From Campylobacter sp. 2014D-0216 (GTDB taxonomy: Bacteria > Campylobacterota > Campylobacteria > Campylobacterales > Campylobacteraceae): a DNA stretch of 64,000 nucleotides. The first letter of the stretch is position 1. The number at the start of each line of letters is the position of its first letter. Below are positions 27,016 through 39,646 of the stretch, in pieces. The notes under the pieces are model-generated. The model saw only the letters and a program-made list of their open reading frames with translations, had not been told where the DNA came from and ran no database searches. The stretch lies in NCBI RefSeq assembly GCF_014931215.1, contig NZ_CP063089.1, positions 682,001 to 746,000 on the forward strand, read 5' to 3'. Position numbers and translations under genes: made by a program.

Positions 27016-27655
27016 ACCTAAGAAATAAAATCATTATTCATAATGATTTTGAGTTGATGCAAGAAAAACTCATAGAAGAATATGGACAAAAAAACCTTAG
27101 ATTTTTCATACCTAAAAATCCCGACTTAGAACTAAGACTAAATGACCTAACTTATGATAAAAATGCTCAAGCAACTGCAAGAGCTATTATGAAAGAAAGC
27201 TATATGGCTGAAGCACATGCTAAAATCATTGTCATACTAGCAAAATCTTTTCGTGAAGAAGCACAAAATTTTTTACTAAAACTTTTTGAAGAGCCACCAA
27301 AAAATGTGTATTTTATCATTGTAGCGCCATCTAAGAATGTATTTTTACCTACCATACTTTCAAGGTTTATGATAGAAAAGCATAAAATTCAAAGGGAAAA
27401 AATAAGCCTAAATTTAGATCTTAAAAAAATGGATCTTGCAAATGTTTTAGCATTTTTAAAAAAATACGAAAATATAGATAAACAAGAGTGTTTAGAGCTT
27501 ATTAGTGCTTTAAGTTATGAGTGTTTTAAGCAAGATATCAAGCTAAATGATGAAGAGATCGACTTTTTTTATAAAGCTTATGAATTAGCTAAGTTAAATG
27601 CCAAGCCATCAGTTTTGCTTAGCACGATAGTTTTATTTTTACATGAGAGAAAACA

Positions 27656-27659
<4 letters not shown>
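27012..27659 (+). CDS. holB: DNA polymerase III delta prime subunit (short)
   Basis: Clamp-loader subunit. The protein is 215 aa, much shorter than E. coli delta prime (334 aa), and lacks the zinc module and P-loop; short forms are usual in this phylum. Recognisable parts are EAHAKIIVILAKSFREEAQNFLLKLFEEPPKNVYFIIVAPSKNVFLPTILSRFM, matching the clamp-loader sensor and SRC-like region (SRF here). It starts at TTG 27012, overlapping the hobA stop, after an AAGG site. Confidence 0.85.
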
Positions 27660-31468
<3,809 letters not shown>

Positions 31469-32274
31469 AATCACAAACTTAGCTATAGGTCGTTTTGATG
31501 GTATGCATTTGGGGCATTTTGAGCTTTTTAAACATTTAGATGAAAATGGAGCTTTGTTTGTCATCACTAAAGAAGAAAACAAAGCCCTAACACCTGGAAA
31601 TTTTAGAGCAACTTTAGTTGATTTTCCTTTGATTTTTTGTGATTTTGATCAAATCAAAGACTACAAAGGCGAGGAATTTCTAAAACTTTTAAAGCAAGAA
31701 TTTCCCAAGCTAGAAAAAATCATCGTAGGGTATGATTTTAAATTTGGTAAAGAAAGAAAATGTAGTGCTAAAGATATACAAAGTCTTTGTGGGGTAAATA
31801 CCATCATCGTAGATGAGTTTAAAATTCAAAACAAAAGCGTTCATGCAAGCATGGTTAAAACTTTACTCAAAGAAGCTAAAGTCAAAGAAGCTAAAAAATT
31901 TCTAGGTAGGTTTTATACCATAAAAGCAAACATCATCAAAGGCCAAGGTATAGGCGCTAAAGAGCTTGTTGCGACTTTAAATTTACATGCAAAAGACTTC
32001 ATTTTGCCTAAAGATGGTGTGTATGCAACTTTTGTAACACTAAAAGATCAATGCTACCAAAGCGTGAGTTTTTTAGGGGTAAGATCTACTGATGAAAATT
32101 TTGCCATAGAAACACACATTTTAGATGAGCATTTTACACATACTAATGCAAAGCATTTGCAACTAAGTTTCATTGACTATATAAGAGCTAATGCAAAATT
32201 TAACAACCTAGCCTTGCTAAAAGCACAAATTAGTAAAGATATCAAAAAAGCAAAAGAAATTTTAGGAAGATCCC

Positions 32275-32979
32275 ATGAAAGATGAAATTTTTAAAAAACC
32301 TTTAGAAAAACAATTCGAATTCGATAAAAGCGTAGCAAGTGTATTTGATGATATGGTTTCAAGATCTGTGCCTTTTTATACACAAAATTTAAAACTCATA
32401 GTAGAACTCATCGATCATTTTACATCGCAAAATGCTAAAATTTGTGATCTTGGTTGCTCTACGGCCACTTTGTTGCTAGCATTATATGAAAAAAGAAAAG
32501 ATTTGCTTTTGAGCGGGGTTGATGATGCAAAAGCTATGCTAGAGATCGCCAAAAGCAAATGCCAAGCTTTTGGAGCTAAGGTGGAGTTTTATCAAAAAAA
32601 TTTAGATGATTTTGAATTTTTTGCAAATGATGTTTTCATCGCTACTTATACTTTGCAGTTTATCCGTCCACCCAAAAGACAAGAACTAGTTGATAAAATT
32701 TACCAAAACCTCAATAAAAATGGCGTATTTATACTCAGTGAGAAAATTCTCTACGATGATGTCAAAATAGCTAAAAAAATGATCCAAATTTATGAGCAGT
32801 ATAAGCTAGAACAAGGTTATAGTAAGCTAGAAATTTCCACCAAAAGAGAAGCTTTGGAAAATGTCCTCATACCTTATACCCAAAATGAAAATATAACCAT
32901 GTTGAAAAAAGCTGGTTTTTCTAAAGTAGAAAGTGTATTTAAATGGGTAAATTTTGAAACATTCATTGCTTTTAAGTGA
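32275..32979 (+). CDS. cmoA: Carboxy-S-adenosylmethionine synthase CmoA
   Basis: Makes carboxy-SAM from SAM and prephenate for wobble-uridine modification of tRNA. The conserved VFDDMVSRSVPFYTQN motif matches CmoA. The Rossmann SAM site is CDLGCSTATLLLAL, with FTLQF-like TYTLQFIRPPKR and VFILSEKI further on. Length 234 aa. It ends the nudH-cmoA run; cmoB is not in the window. Confidence 0.9.
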   Translation: MKDEIFKKPLEKQFEFDKSVASVFDDMVSRSVPFYTQNLKLIVELIDHFTSQNAKICDLGCSTATLLLALYEKRKDLLLSGVDDAKAMLEIAKSKCQAFGAKVEFYQKNLDDFEFFANDVFIATYTLQFIRPPKRQELVDKIYQNLNKNGVFILSEKILYDDVKIAKKMIQIYEQYKLEQGYSKLEISTKREALENVLIPYTQNENITMLKKAGFSKVESVFKWVNFETFIAFK

Positions 32980-33041
32980 AACTATGTTTATATAAAGTTA
33001 TATTTTATGGTTTATTAAACTTATTTTAAATAATACTAAAC

Positions 33042-33047
33042 TATAAT
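33042..33047 (+). promoter_or_regulatory. Likely -10 element of autotransporter 1
   Basis: TATAAT 41 bp before the ATG, with AGGAG at 33079-33083 giving a strong ribosome site. It lies in a 109-bp gap, so the autotransporter is transcribed on its own. Switching acts at translation, not here. Confidence 0.5.
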
Positions 33048-33088
33048 TACACATTTTATTACGTTTCATTTATATATTAGGAGTAAAC

Positions 33089-34021
33089 ATGACTTGTTTC
33101 ACGGGGGGGGGAATCGATAATTCCCAAATCAAACATTCTTTAAATTCATCAAACCAACTCTCATTTTTTACGAAAAAAACCTTTCTTTCTTTAGCAACTA
33201 TTTCATTTTTAGCTAGCTATGCTAATGCAAACATCATAAGTGATCATAACCATTCAAGTGGCACTATCCAAATAACTAGCAAAAACCAAAAAAATATCAG
33301 TGGTGGTAATTGCAGTGGTACAAACTGTACGATAAGTAATGAACAAAATCAACAAATCACTATTAGTGGATCCAATGGTGGTACTTTAACGGTAGAAAGT
33401 AGTGGTGTTATCAATGGTGGTAATGGTGTTTTTGTTGGTAATAAGACAAATAATGTAACTATTGAAAATCAAGGGAATATCAATGGTAATACTAGTGGTA
33501 TAAAAACCGATGCAGGAAAAATTGACACTATAACCAATAGTGGCACCATACAAGGTGGAAGCCACTATGGAATGTATATTAATGTAGGAGCCACTGTTGA
33601 TAACATCAATAACACCGGCATGATCACAGGACAAACAGGTATACATGTAGAAAGTAATTCGAAAGTTGGGACAATTAATAACAGTGGAACTATTAATGGG
33701 GTAACGAGATATGGTGTTGTAGCTTACAATGGTTCTTATACTGATACCTTAAATAATCAAGGAAAAATATATGGAAAAGATTTTGGTATTTTAGTCCAAA
33801 ACAATAGTTCTATTAAAACAATTAAAAATCAAGGCAGTATTATAGGAGACTACGGTGTTTATCTTTATGGTAACAGCAGTATTCAAGCTATCAATAACCA
33901 AGGGCTTATATTTGGAGATAGAAGAGGAATTTATATGCATGGTGCGGGGACAGCTATAAACCACATCAAAGCAGAGGGGAAAATGCCATCATTGCAGGAG
34001 GTACAGGTATTTATAACATAG
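33089..34021 (+). CDS. Autotransporter 1, N-terminal part (signal peptide and first passenger repeats)
   Basis: The first 310 codons. The start MTCFTGGGIDNSQIKHS is unusual: the G tract encodes Gly6-8 ahead of a long signal peptide (FFTKKTFLSLATISFLASYANA). The passenger consists of beta-helix-like repeats of roughly 20-25 residues with the pattern I-x-N-x-G-x-I-x-G and GIYV-type turns, rich in Asn, Ser, Gly and Thr. The frame stops at 34019-34021 after the shift. The same repeat style occurs in autotransporter 2. Function (adhesion or other surface role) is inferred from the family. Confidence 0.8.
   Translation: MTCFTGGGIDNSQIKHSLNSSNQLSFFTKKTFLSLATISFLASYANANIISDHNHSSGTIQITSKNQKNISGGNCSGTNCTISNEQNQQITISGSNGGTLTVESSGVINGGNGVFVGNKTNNVTIENQGNINGNTSGIKTDAGKIDTITNSGTIQGGSHYGMYINVGATVDNINNTGMITGQTGIHVESNSKVGTINNSGTINGVTRYGVVAYNGSYTDTLNNQGKIYGKDFGILVQNNSSIKTIKNQGSIIGDYGVYLYGNSSIQAINNQGLIFGDRRGIYMHGAGTAINHIKAEGKMPSLQEVQVFIT
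33103..33111 (+). repeat. Nine-G homopolymer at codons 5-8: phase-variation switch
   Basis: G9 starts 14 bp into the coding frame. With nine Gs the frame is open into the signal peptide. With ten it meets TAA after about ten codons, and with eight it meets TAA after about 17. Long G tracts in surface genes are the standard phase-variation device of Campylobacter. It is the only G or C run of this length I found in the window. Confidence 0.85.
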
Positions 34022-34101
34022 CCACCATCGGCTCAAATGAAAAATCCCCTAACACCAACGCTATTGATCTAGACAAGGGCGCAGTAATTGCCTCAGCTAC
34101 T

Positions 34102-36495
34102 ATGGCTAAAAATGGCGATTTGACACTTAACCCAAATGGTACAGCCTTACAAAATGATGGTGCTATTAAGGGCAATATCAATCTTAACAATGAATCTAAA
34201 ATCATTGGTTCTGTTTTAAACAGAGGATCTATCACAGGTAATATCACTCTTAATGGTAAGTCTTATATCACTTCCATTAACAATGAAAAAACTATCCAAG
34301 GTTCTATAGACTTAAAAGGTAATTCTCAAATAGATACTATTTTAAATAAAGGCACCATTGAAAAAGGTATCCATCTAGATCAAAGCTTTATATCTTCTAT
34401 AGAAAATAAAGGCACTATTAATGGTGATGGTATTACACTAGCAAATGAAAGTCAAGTAGGTTCTATCATTAACCATGAGGGTGCTAAAGCTGACTTAGAC
34501 TTAAAAGGAGGCTCTTTTGTAGGTTCTATCACTAACAATGGTGATATGACAATCACTAGAGATGATACAAGCAAGATAGGTGCTTTTAATAATGAAGGTA
34601 GTATTAAAAACAAATTTGAAAACAAAGACTTTATGCAAACCTTTGAAAACAAACAAGGTGCTACCTTAGAACAAGGCTTAGAAAACACAGGTGCTATAGG
34701 AGCTATTGATAATAAAGGTCATATAGCAGGTATTAGCAATTTAGCAAATATAAAAACTAAAGACAATAAAGATAAAGCTCATATTGGAACTATCATCAAC
34801 TCAGGAACCATTAGCCATGTTAAAATGCCTTTAGCAACACTAGATGATACAGCTAATATGGATCATGCTTATGCTATTTATAATAATGGCACAATAGACT
34901 TTTTATATAATCAAGCTAATGCTGTCATTAATGGAGGCATTAACAATGAAGGCTCTATGAATATCATCAATCATGGTAGCATACACAATGGTATTACAAA
35001 TACAGGTACTATTACACTTAGTTCTAATTTTACTCCAAGCTTTAACAAAGCAAGTGAACATAATAATGGCTTTATTGGTAAAAATAACAATGGCCACCAA
35101 TTAGAAAACAATAATAAGGGTAAAATTAGCATAGATGGTTGGTATTTTAATGCTTTAGAATATACTAAAGATAACAACCAAAGATTAGAAAATTCTATCA
35201 TCATAGGTGGAGATAATCTAGGTGGTATTTATGCAGATAATATTTATGTTAATACTAAAGATTTAGTATTAAATCAAATCTATGATAGTAATACTTTCTT
35301 TGCAGATAAAAATGGAAATAGCCAAGGAAATGAAACTAACAATGGTGCAGGTGTAGATGCAAGCAATATCCATAGCATTAGTGGAATTTATAACTTTGTG
35401 AATGTAGGTAAGGGTCAATATGCAGCCGTAGTAGATACTAAAGAACTTAGTGGTAAAACCTTAGCAAAGTCTATGGTATATGCTTCAAGATTAAGAGCGA
35501 TTAATATCTCTAATATGTTAAGAGACATCACCTCTCAAAACTTCCAAACAGAATTCTCTCAAGCATTAAATATGCAATTATCTAAACAAGGTGAAGCTTA
35601 TGGTAATGATGCAGACTTATTAGCAGAATTAGAAGACATCTTCATTCCTAATAAAAACCCACATGCAAAAAACCATACTTTCTTATTGCCTTATTATAAT
35701 CACTCTAATATCAAGATAGGAAAAACAACAGGTCATTTAAAGGTTAATACTAGTGGTTTAATAGGAGGTTCTCAAAGAGAACTACCTAAAGACTATGGTG
35801 TGATAGGTTTTTATCTAGGATATGAAGATAGTAAAAAAGAACAAGCTAGACAAAGACTAAGATTTGATGATAAAACATACTATGGTGGTTTAACTTATTA
35901 TGGAGTATTAGCAAGAGATGGGATTAATCAATACTATCTTAGTGCTAGAACAATCTTAGATTATACTCAAAGTGATATAGAAAAAAGCTATCAAAGCTTA
36001 CCTGTTAGTGTAGAAAGTGATACTAAGGTATATGGTTATGGAGCAGAAATTAAACTAGGTGCAAATTATTATAATACTTTAGATATTGCAAGAATTTCTC
36101 CTGAGCTTGGTCTTAGTTATTATGGTATGAGTAATAAAAACTTTTCTCTTTATCACTTAGGTGGAACAAAAGAACACTACCTAGCAGAACAGTTTAATTT
36201 TATTGATGCAAGTGCTGCTTTAAAATGGTATAAACCATGGAGTGATAAATTAAGAACCAATCTTACTATGGGAGCTATTGTAAACTTATACAATGATGCA
36301 AAAGGAAATTTAAAACTAGGTACTAATCATCTTAGTGCAAAAGTAGAAACTTCAAAGTATTATGGGTTTGGACAATTAGGTCTTTCTTATGCTATAGCAC
36401 ATAATGCTGACTTATCACTCAATTATGCAGGTGCATTTACCTTTGATGATACTAGTTCACATACGATGTTTTTAAAACTAGGTTTATGGTGGTAA
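34102..36495 (+). CDS. Autotransporter 1, C-terminal part (passenger repeats and beta-barrel)
   Basis: The second frame, open from about 33985 by sequence continuity; 34102 is merely its first ATG. Residues to about 340 continue the Asn/Gly-rich repeats (SIINHEGAKADLDLKGGSFVGSITNNGDM). A conserved linker (SGKTLAKSMVYASRLRAINISNMLRD) leads to an autotransporter beta-domain over about the last 285 residues, ending in LKLGLWW with the C-terminal aromatic residue. About half of the barrel residues match autotransporter 2 by eye. Without the upstream signal peptide this part alone would not be exported. Confidence 0.8.
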   Translation: MAKNGDLTLNPNGTALQNDGAIKGNINLNNESKIIGSVLNRGSITGNITLNGKSYITSINNEKTIQGSIDLKGNSQIDTILNKGTIEKGIHLDQSFISSIENKGTINGDGITLANESQVGSIINHEGAKADLDLKGGSFVGSITNNGDMTITRDDTSKIGAFNNEGSIKNKFENKDFMQTFENKQGATLEQGLENTGAIGAIDNKGHIAGISNLANIKTKDNKDKAHIGTIINSGTISHVKMPLATLDDTANMDHAYAIYNNGTIDFLYNQANAVINGGINNEGSMNIINHGSIHNGITNTGTITLSSNFTPSFNKASEHNNGFIGKNNNGHQLENNNKGKISIDGWYFNALEYTKDNNQRLENSIIIGGDNLGGIYADNIYVNTKDLVLNQIYDSNTFFADKNGNSQGNETNNGAGVDASNIHSISGIYNFVNVGKGQYAAVVDTKELSGKTLAKSMVYASRLRAINISNMLRDITSQNFQTEFSQALNMQLSKQGEAYGNDADLLAELEDIFIPNKNPHAKNHTFLLPYYNHSNIKIGKTTGHLKVNTSGLIGGSQRELPKDYGVIGFYLGYEDSKKEQARQRLRFDDKTYYGGLTYYGVLARDGINQYYLSARTILDYTQSDIEKSYQSLPVSVESDTKVYGYGAEIKLGANYYNTLDIARISPELGLSYYGMSNKNFSLYHLGGTKEHYLAEQFNFIDASAALKWYKPWSDKLRTNLTMGAIVNLYNDAKGNLKLGTNHLSAKVETSKYYGFGQLGLSYAIAHNADLSLNYAGAFTFDDTSSHTMFLKLGLWW

Positions 36496-36499
36496 GTTT

Positions 36500-36530
36500 T
36501 TTCACACTAACTATGATAGTTAGTGTGAAA
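36500..36530 (+). terminator. Hairpin just after autotransporter 1
   Basis: TTTCACACTAACTAT (36500-36514) and ATAGTTAGTGTGAAA (36516-36530) are perfect 15-bp arms with one base between (effectively a loop of five). It starts 5 bp after the stop codon. No T run follows, so it may protect the 3' end rather than terminate alone. Confidence 0.55.
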
Positions 36531-36543
36531 CTAAACTCAATTG

Positions 36544-36712
36544 CCCAGAGTTTGCTTGAAATAATTATAGACAACAAACAAACAACAACAAACAAAAGCA
36601 CGTTAATCAAGAATACAAGTGTGTAATGGTATATAAATACCAAACTCCTTATTAGGCAAACTCTCTAATAACATTAAGCTAAAAAGCTTAATGCTTATTA
36701 GCAAACTCTGGG
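36544..36712. repeat. Non-coding segment bounded by a 13-bp inverted repeat
   Basis: CCCAGAGTTTGCT at 36544-36556 is the reverse complement of AGCAAACTCTGGG at 36700-36712. A third copy of GCAAACTCT lies at about 36657. Inside are a CAA-rich, unstructured stretch and a hairpin with arms CATTAAGCT/AGCTTAATG at 36672-36693. No protein-coding frame with a ribosome site is convincing. I could not assign a known RNA family. Confidence 0.45.
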
Positions 36713-36748
36713 GAGTTGGGTGGGGTTTAGAAAAAAGTATGATTTGGG

Positions 36749-36754
36749 TATAAT
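36749..36754 (+). promoter_or_regulatory. Likely -10 element of the TPR/glycosyltransferase-like gene
   Basis: TATAAT 23 bp before the ATG at 36777, with AAGAGG at about 36766-36771 as the ribosome site. The gene therefore probably has its own promoter despite following autotransporter 1. Confidence 0.5.
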
Positions 36755-36776
36755 AATAAAAAAATAAGAGGTAATA

Positions 36777-38540
36777 ATGTTGGATAAAATTTTATATTAT
36801 TATCACAATGGTAGTTATGCTAAGTGTTTAGAATGCGCTCAAATGTATTTAGAGTATGATCCTAAAAATGCACTAGAATATGCGATGATATCATCGTTTA
36901 AACTAGGTGATTTTACAAATGCTTTGCATTATGCAAGGCAAATTTTTAACCTTTACCCTACAAGTTTTTATGGTTTAATGTATGTAAAAGCACTTTTGTC
37001 TAATAGATATTTTGAAGATGGTGTGAAATTATTGCAAGAGCTTTTAAAAAGAAAAGATGATTTGTTTGATGAACTTAGTTTAGAGCTTGCGTATGCATAC
37101 CAAAGCATAGGTAATCTAGTCGAAGCGGAAAAATTATATCAAGTTGCTTTGGAAAAAGACTTGTATAATCTTGACTTATGGAAAAGCTATGCTGAGCTTT
37201 ATTTTAAAAGTAATTTCACTAAAGCACTACAAGCACATGAGGAGCTTTGTAAATTTGCGCAAGTAATGATAGAAAAACTTCAAAATGGAGAATTAGTAGA
37301 AAAAAACCATATTCATAGTGCTAATTTGCAAGATAGACTACAGAAAAAAACACAAGAAAATCTAACGATTGTTAAGATTAATGAGTATCTTAATACACAA
37401 ATTCTACCGCAAAAGGCTTATTTGCTTTTTAAACTTTTGAGATTAGAAGAATCTTTAAATTTATTTGCTTGCTTATGCGAATTTAATCAAAACAATGCAC
37501 AATTTTGGCAAAATTATGCAAAGGCGCTCGAGCTTAGTTCTAACTACCAAGGTGCTTACAATGCATACCAAAAAGCCTTGAGTTTACATTCTCACGCGAC
37601 TTATCAGTTTGATATGGCGTATTTGTTAATGCGTATGGGTGAGAGTGATAACTTTGAAGAAGGTAAAAGGGTGTATGAAAGTAGACTTTTTTACGCACAT
37701 AATGAAACTTTTTCTCCGTATCATTACAACAAAACTATTCAAGCTTTTAATAAAGAAGGTGTGCAAGCTTTTAAAGATAAAACGATTTTGGTTTTTTGTG
37801 AGCAAGGTTTTGGTGATACCATTATGTATGCAAGATGTTTAGAAAAACTTTGTCAAATTGCCTCTAAAGTTTTATTTGCCCCTCAAAGTGCTATGTATGA
37901 AATGTTTAAAAATCAAATCAAAGAAATTAACAAAAACAGTAAAGCATTTTTAAATTTAAAAGTTTTAAAAGACTTTCCAAAAGATTTTGACTATGCAATG
38001 CCAATTTGCTCTTTGCCTTTGTTATGCGATATCAAGCTAGATGAAATTCCTAGACTAAAAACACCACTTATAAGTCTAGAAAAACCAAGCAATATAAAGA
38101 AAAAAATAGGTATTTTTTGGTTTACACCAAATGCAGCTCATTCGGATTTGTTAAGAAATGTAGAATTAGAATTTTTACTTAATGCTTTAAAAGATTTAGA
38201 TTGTGAAATTGTTTCTTTTCAAGTGGAGAATGTTGGTCATTTTAACTTGCCTGATATAGTAGAAAATAGGGGAGAGGATTTAAAAAACTGGGAAGATACT
38301 TTAAATCGCTTAAAAGATATTGATTGTGTTGTGAGTATAGATAGCGCCATAGCTCATTTGGCTTTAGCCTTAGATATACCTACTACTGTGCTTTTAGCTC
38401 CTAGGTTTGATTGGCGTTGGGGTAAATTTGAAAACCCAAAGAGTTATTTTTGGCCTAAAGCAAATTTGCTTACTTTTAGCAATGAAGAAAACACTAAAGA
38501 AGAATTACAAAAATGGATTAAAAAGCAGATCAATGTTTGA
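36777..38540 (+). CDS. TPR protein with GT9-like glycosyltransferase domain
   Basis: 587 aa without signal peptide, so cytoplasmic. Residues 1-300 are tetratricopeptide-type helical repeats (SYAKCLECAQMYLEYDPKNALEY and NLVEAEKLYQVALEKDLYNLDLWKSYAEL). From about 330 a heptosyltransferase-like Rossmann domain starts with VFCEQGFGDTIMYARCLEKL, and the nucleotide-sugar-side motif CVVSIDSAIAHLALALDIPTTVLL comes near 515. TPR-GT proteins of this kind are often found beside large surface proteins. A role in glycosylating the neighbouring autotransporter is inference. A shared hairpin separates it from ychF. Confidence 0.75.
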   Translation: MLDKILYYYHNGSYAKCLECAQMYLEYDPKNALEYAMISSFKLGDFTNALHYARQIFNLYPTSFYGLMYVKALLSNRYFEDGVKLLQELLKRKDDLFDELSLELAYAYQSIGNLVEAEKLYQVALEKDLYNLDLWKSYAELYFKSNFTKALQAHEELCKFAQVMIEKLQNGELVEKNHIHSANLQDRLQKKTQENLTIVKINEYLNTQILPQKAYLLFKLLRLEESLNLFACLCEFNQNNAQFWQNYAKALELSSNYQGAYNAYQKALSLHSHATYQFDMAYLLMRMGESDNFEEGKRVYESRLFYAHNETFSPYHYNKTIQAFNKEGVQAFKDKTILVFCEQGFGDTIMYARCLEKLCQIASKVLFAPQSAMYEMFKNQIKEINKNSKAFLNLKVLKDFPKDFDYAMPICSLPLLCDIKLDEIPRLKTPLISLEKPSNIKKKIGIFWFTPNAAHSDLLRNVELEFLLNALKDLDCEIVSFQVENVGHFNLPDIVENRGEDLKNWEDTLNRLKDIDCVVSIDSAIAHLALALDIPTTVLLAPRFDWRWGKFENPKSYFWPKANLLTFSNEENTKEELQKWIKKQINV

Positions 38541-38556
38541 TGGTATCAAACATTGA
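38530..38556. terminator. Bidirectional hairpin between the TPR gene and ychF
   Basis: TCAATGTTTGAT (38530-38541) and ATCAAACATTGA (38545-38556) are perfect 12-bp arms with loop GGT. It contains the TPR stop codon and the last codons of ychF, serving both convergent genes. T runs are weak on both sides. Confidence 0.5.
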
Positions 38557-39646
38557 ATCTAAAATGCATTACATCACCATCTTGTACGATGTAGTCTTTT
38601 CCTTCAAGGCGTAGCTTTCCTGCTTCTTTAGCGCCACTTTCGCCTTTGCAGGCAATATAATCTTCATAAGAAATTACTTCAGCTTTGATAAAACCTTTTT
38701 CAAAGTCGTTATGGATCACACTTGCTGCTTTAGGTGCTTTCCAACCTCTTTGTATAGTCCATGATCTGACTTCGATTTGCCCTGCAGTGAAATAACTAAT
38801 TAAATTCAGTTTAGAAAATGCAGTGCGTATTACGACTTCTAAACCACTACTTTCTATACCTAAGGATTTTAAAAATTCATAGTTTTCTTCATCACTTAGA
38901 GCTATCATTTCTTCTTCTATTTTAGAGCAAAGCTTGATCACTTCATGGCCGGATTTAGCGGCAAATTCTTTTAGATCTTTTACGAAGTCATTATCTTCTA
39001 AAAGCGAATTCTCATCAACATTAGCTCCATAGATGACTTCTTTGGCTGAAAGTAGTCTTAGTTCTTTTATGAGCGCTTGGTAAACTTCATTTTTATTTGG
39101 AAATGAACTCGCGCTATTGTTTTGGTTTAAATGCTCTAAGAGTTCATTTGCCAAGGCCAAACTTTCTTTTGCACCTTTTTCGTTTGCTTTTGCACCTTTG
39201 GTGAGTTTTTCTATTTTTTTGCTAAGTTGTTCAATATCTGCTAGTATTAATTCAGTTTCTATGATTTGCACATCACGCACAGGGTCAACACTGCCTGCAA
39301 CATGAGTGATGTTTTCATCATCAAAACAACGCACAATGTGTAAAATCATTTCTGTTTCGCGGATGTTAGATAAAAATTTATTGCCTAAACCTTCGCCTTT
39401 ACTTGCTCCTGCAACTAATCCTGCTATGTCTACAAATTCGATATTAGAGCGTATGATTTTTTGTGGATTTACGATCTTTGCTAATTCTTTTAAGCGATGA
39501 TCAGGCACAGGAACCACAGCTTTATTAGGTTCTATAGTACAAAATGGATAATTCGCACTTTCGGCATTTTGTGCTCTTGTTAGTGCATTAAAAGTGGTTG
39601 ATTTTCCTACGTTTGGAAGTCCAACTATACCAACTGATAAACTCAT
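38546..39646 (-). CDS. ychF: Redox/ribosome-associated GTPase-like ATPase YchF
   Basis: Obg-related P-loop protein that prefers ATP and binds ribosomes. G1 is [14 protein letters not shown] at residues 8-21, G3 region [20 protein letters not shown] follows, and a coiled-coil insertion is present in the middle. The C-terminal TGS domain has [27 protein letters not shown]. Length 366 aa. It overlaps pepA by 4 bp in the minus-strand run rpiB to ychF. Confidence 0.95.
   Translation of the reverse strand: MSLSVGIVGLPNVGKSTTFNALTRAQNAESANYPFCTIEPNKAVVPVPDHRLKELAKIVNPQKIIRSNIEFVDIAGLVAGASKGEGLGNKFLSNIRETEMILHIVRCFDDENITHVAGSVDPVRDVQIIETELILADIEQLSKKIEKLTKGAKANEKGAKESLALANELLEHLNQNNSASSFPNKNEVYQALIKELRLLSAKEVIYGANVDENSLLEDNDFVKDLKEFAAKSGHEVIKLCSKIEEEMIALSDEENYEFLKSLGIESSGLEVVIRTAFSKLNLISYFTAGQIEVRSWTIQRGWKAPKAASVIHNDFEKGFIKAEVISYEDYIACKGESGAKEAGKLRLEGKDYIVQDGDVMHFRFNV

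Larger units (their letters stand above)
33089..36495 (+). pseudogene. Autotransporter 1: whole locus, frameshifted in this sequence
   Basis: The 5' and 3' reading frames belong to one gene of about 1,135 codons, interrupted by an apparent 1-nt loss near 33976-33983 (GGGGAAAA). With one more G or A there, the protein would read EGENAIIAGGTGIYNIATIG straight into the downstream frame. As read here no full-length transporter can be made. A sequencing error at this homopolymer cannot be excluded. Confidence 0.75.

Noticed and set aside
33089-33120. G9 as an assembly artefact
   Set aside because: It lies exactly behind a strong ribosome site and in frame with a signal peptide, which fits a contingency locus better than an error; exact length still needs read-level confirmation.
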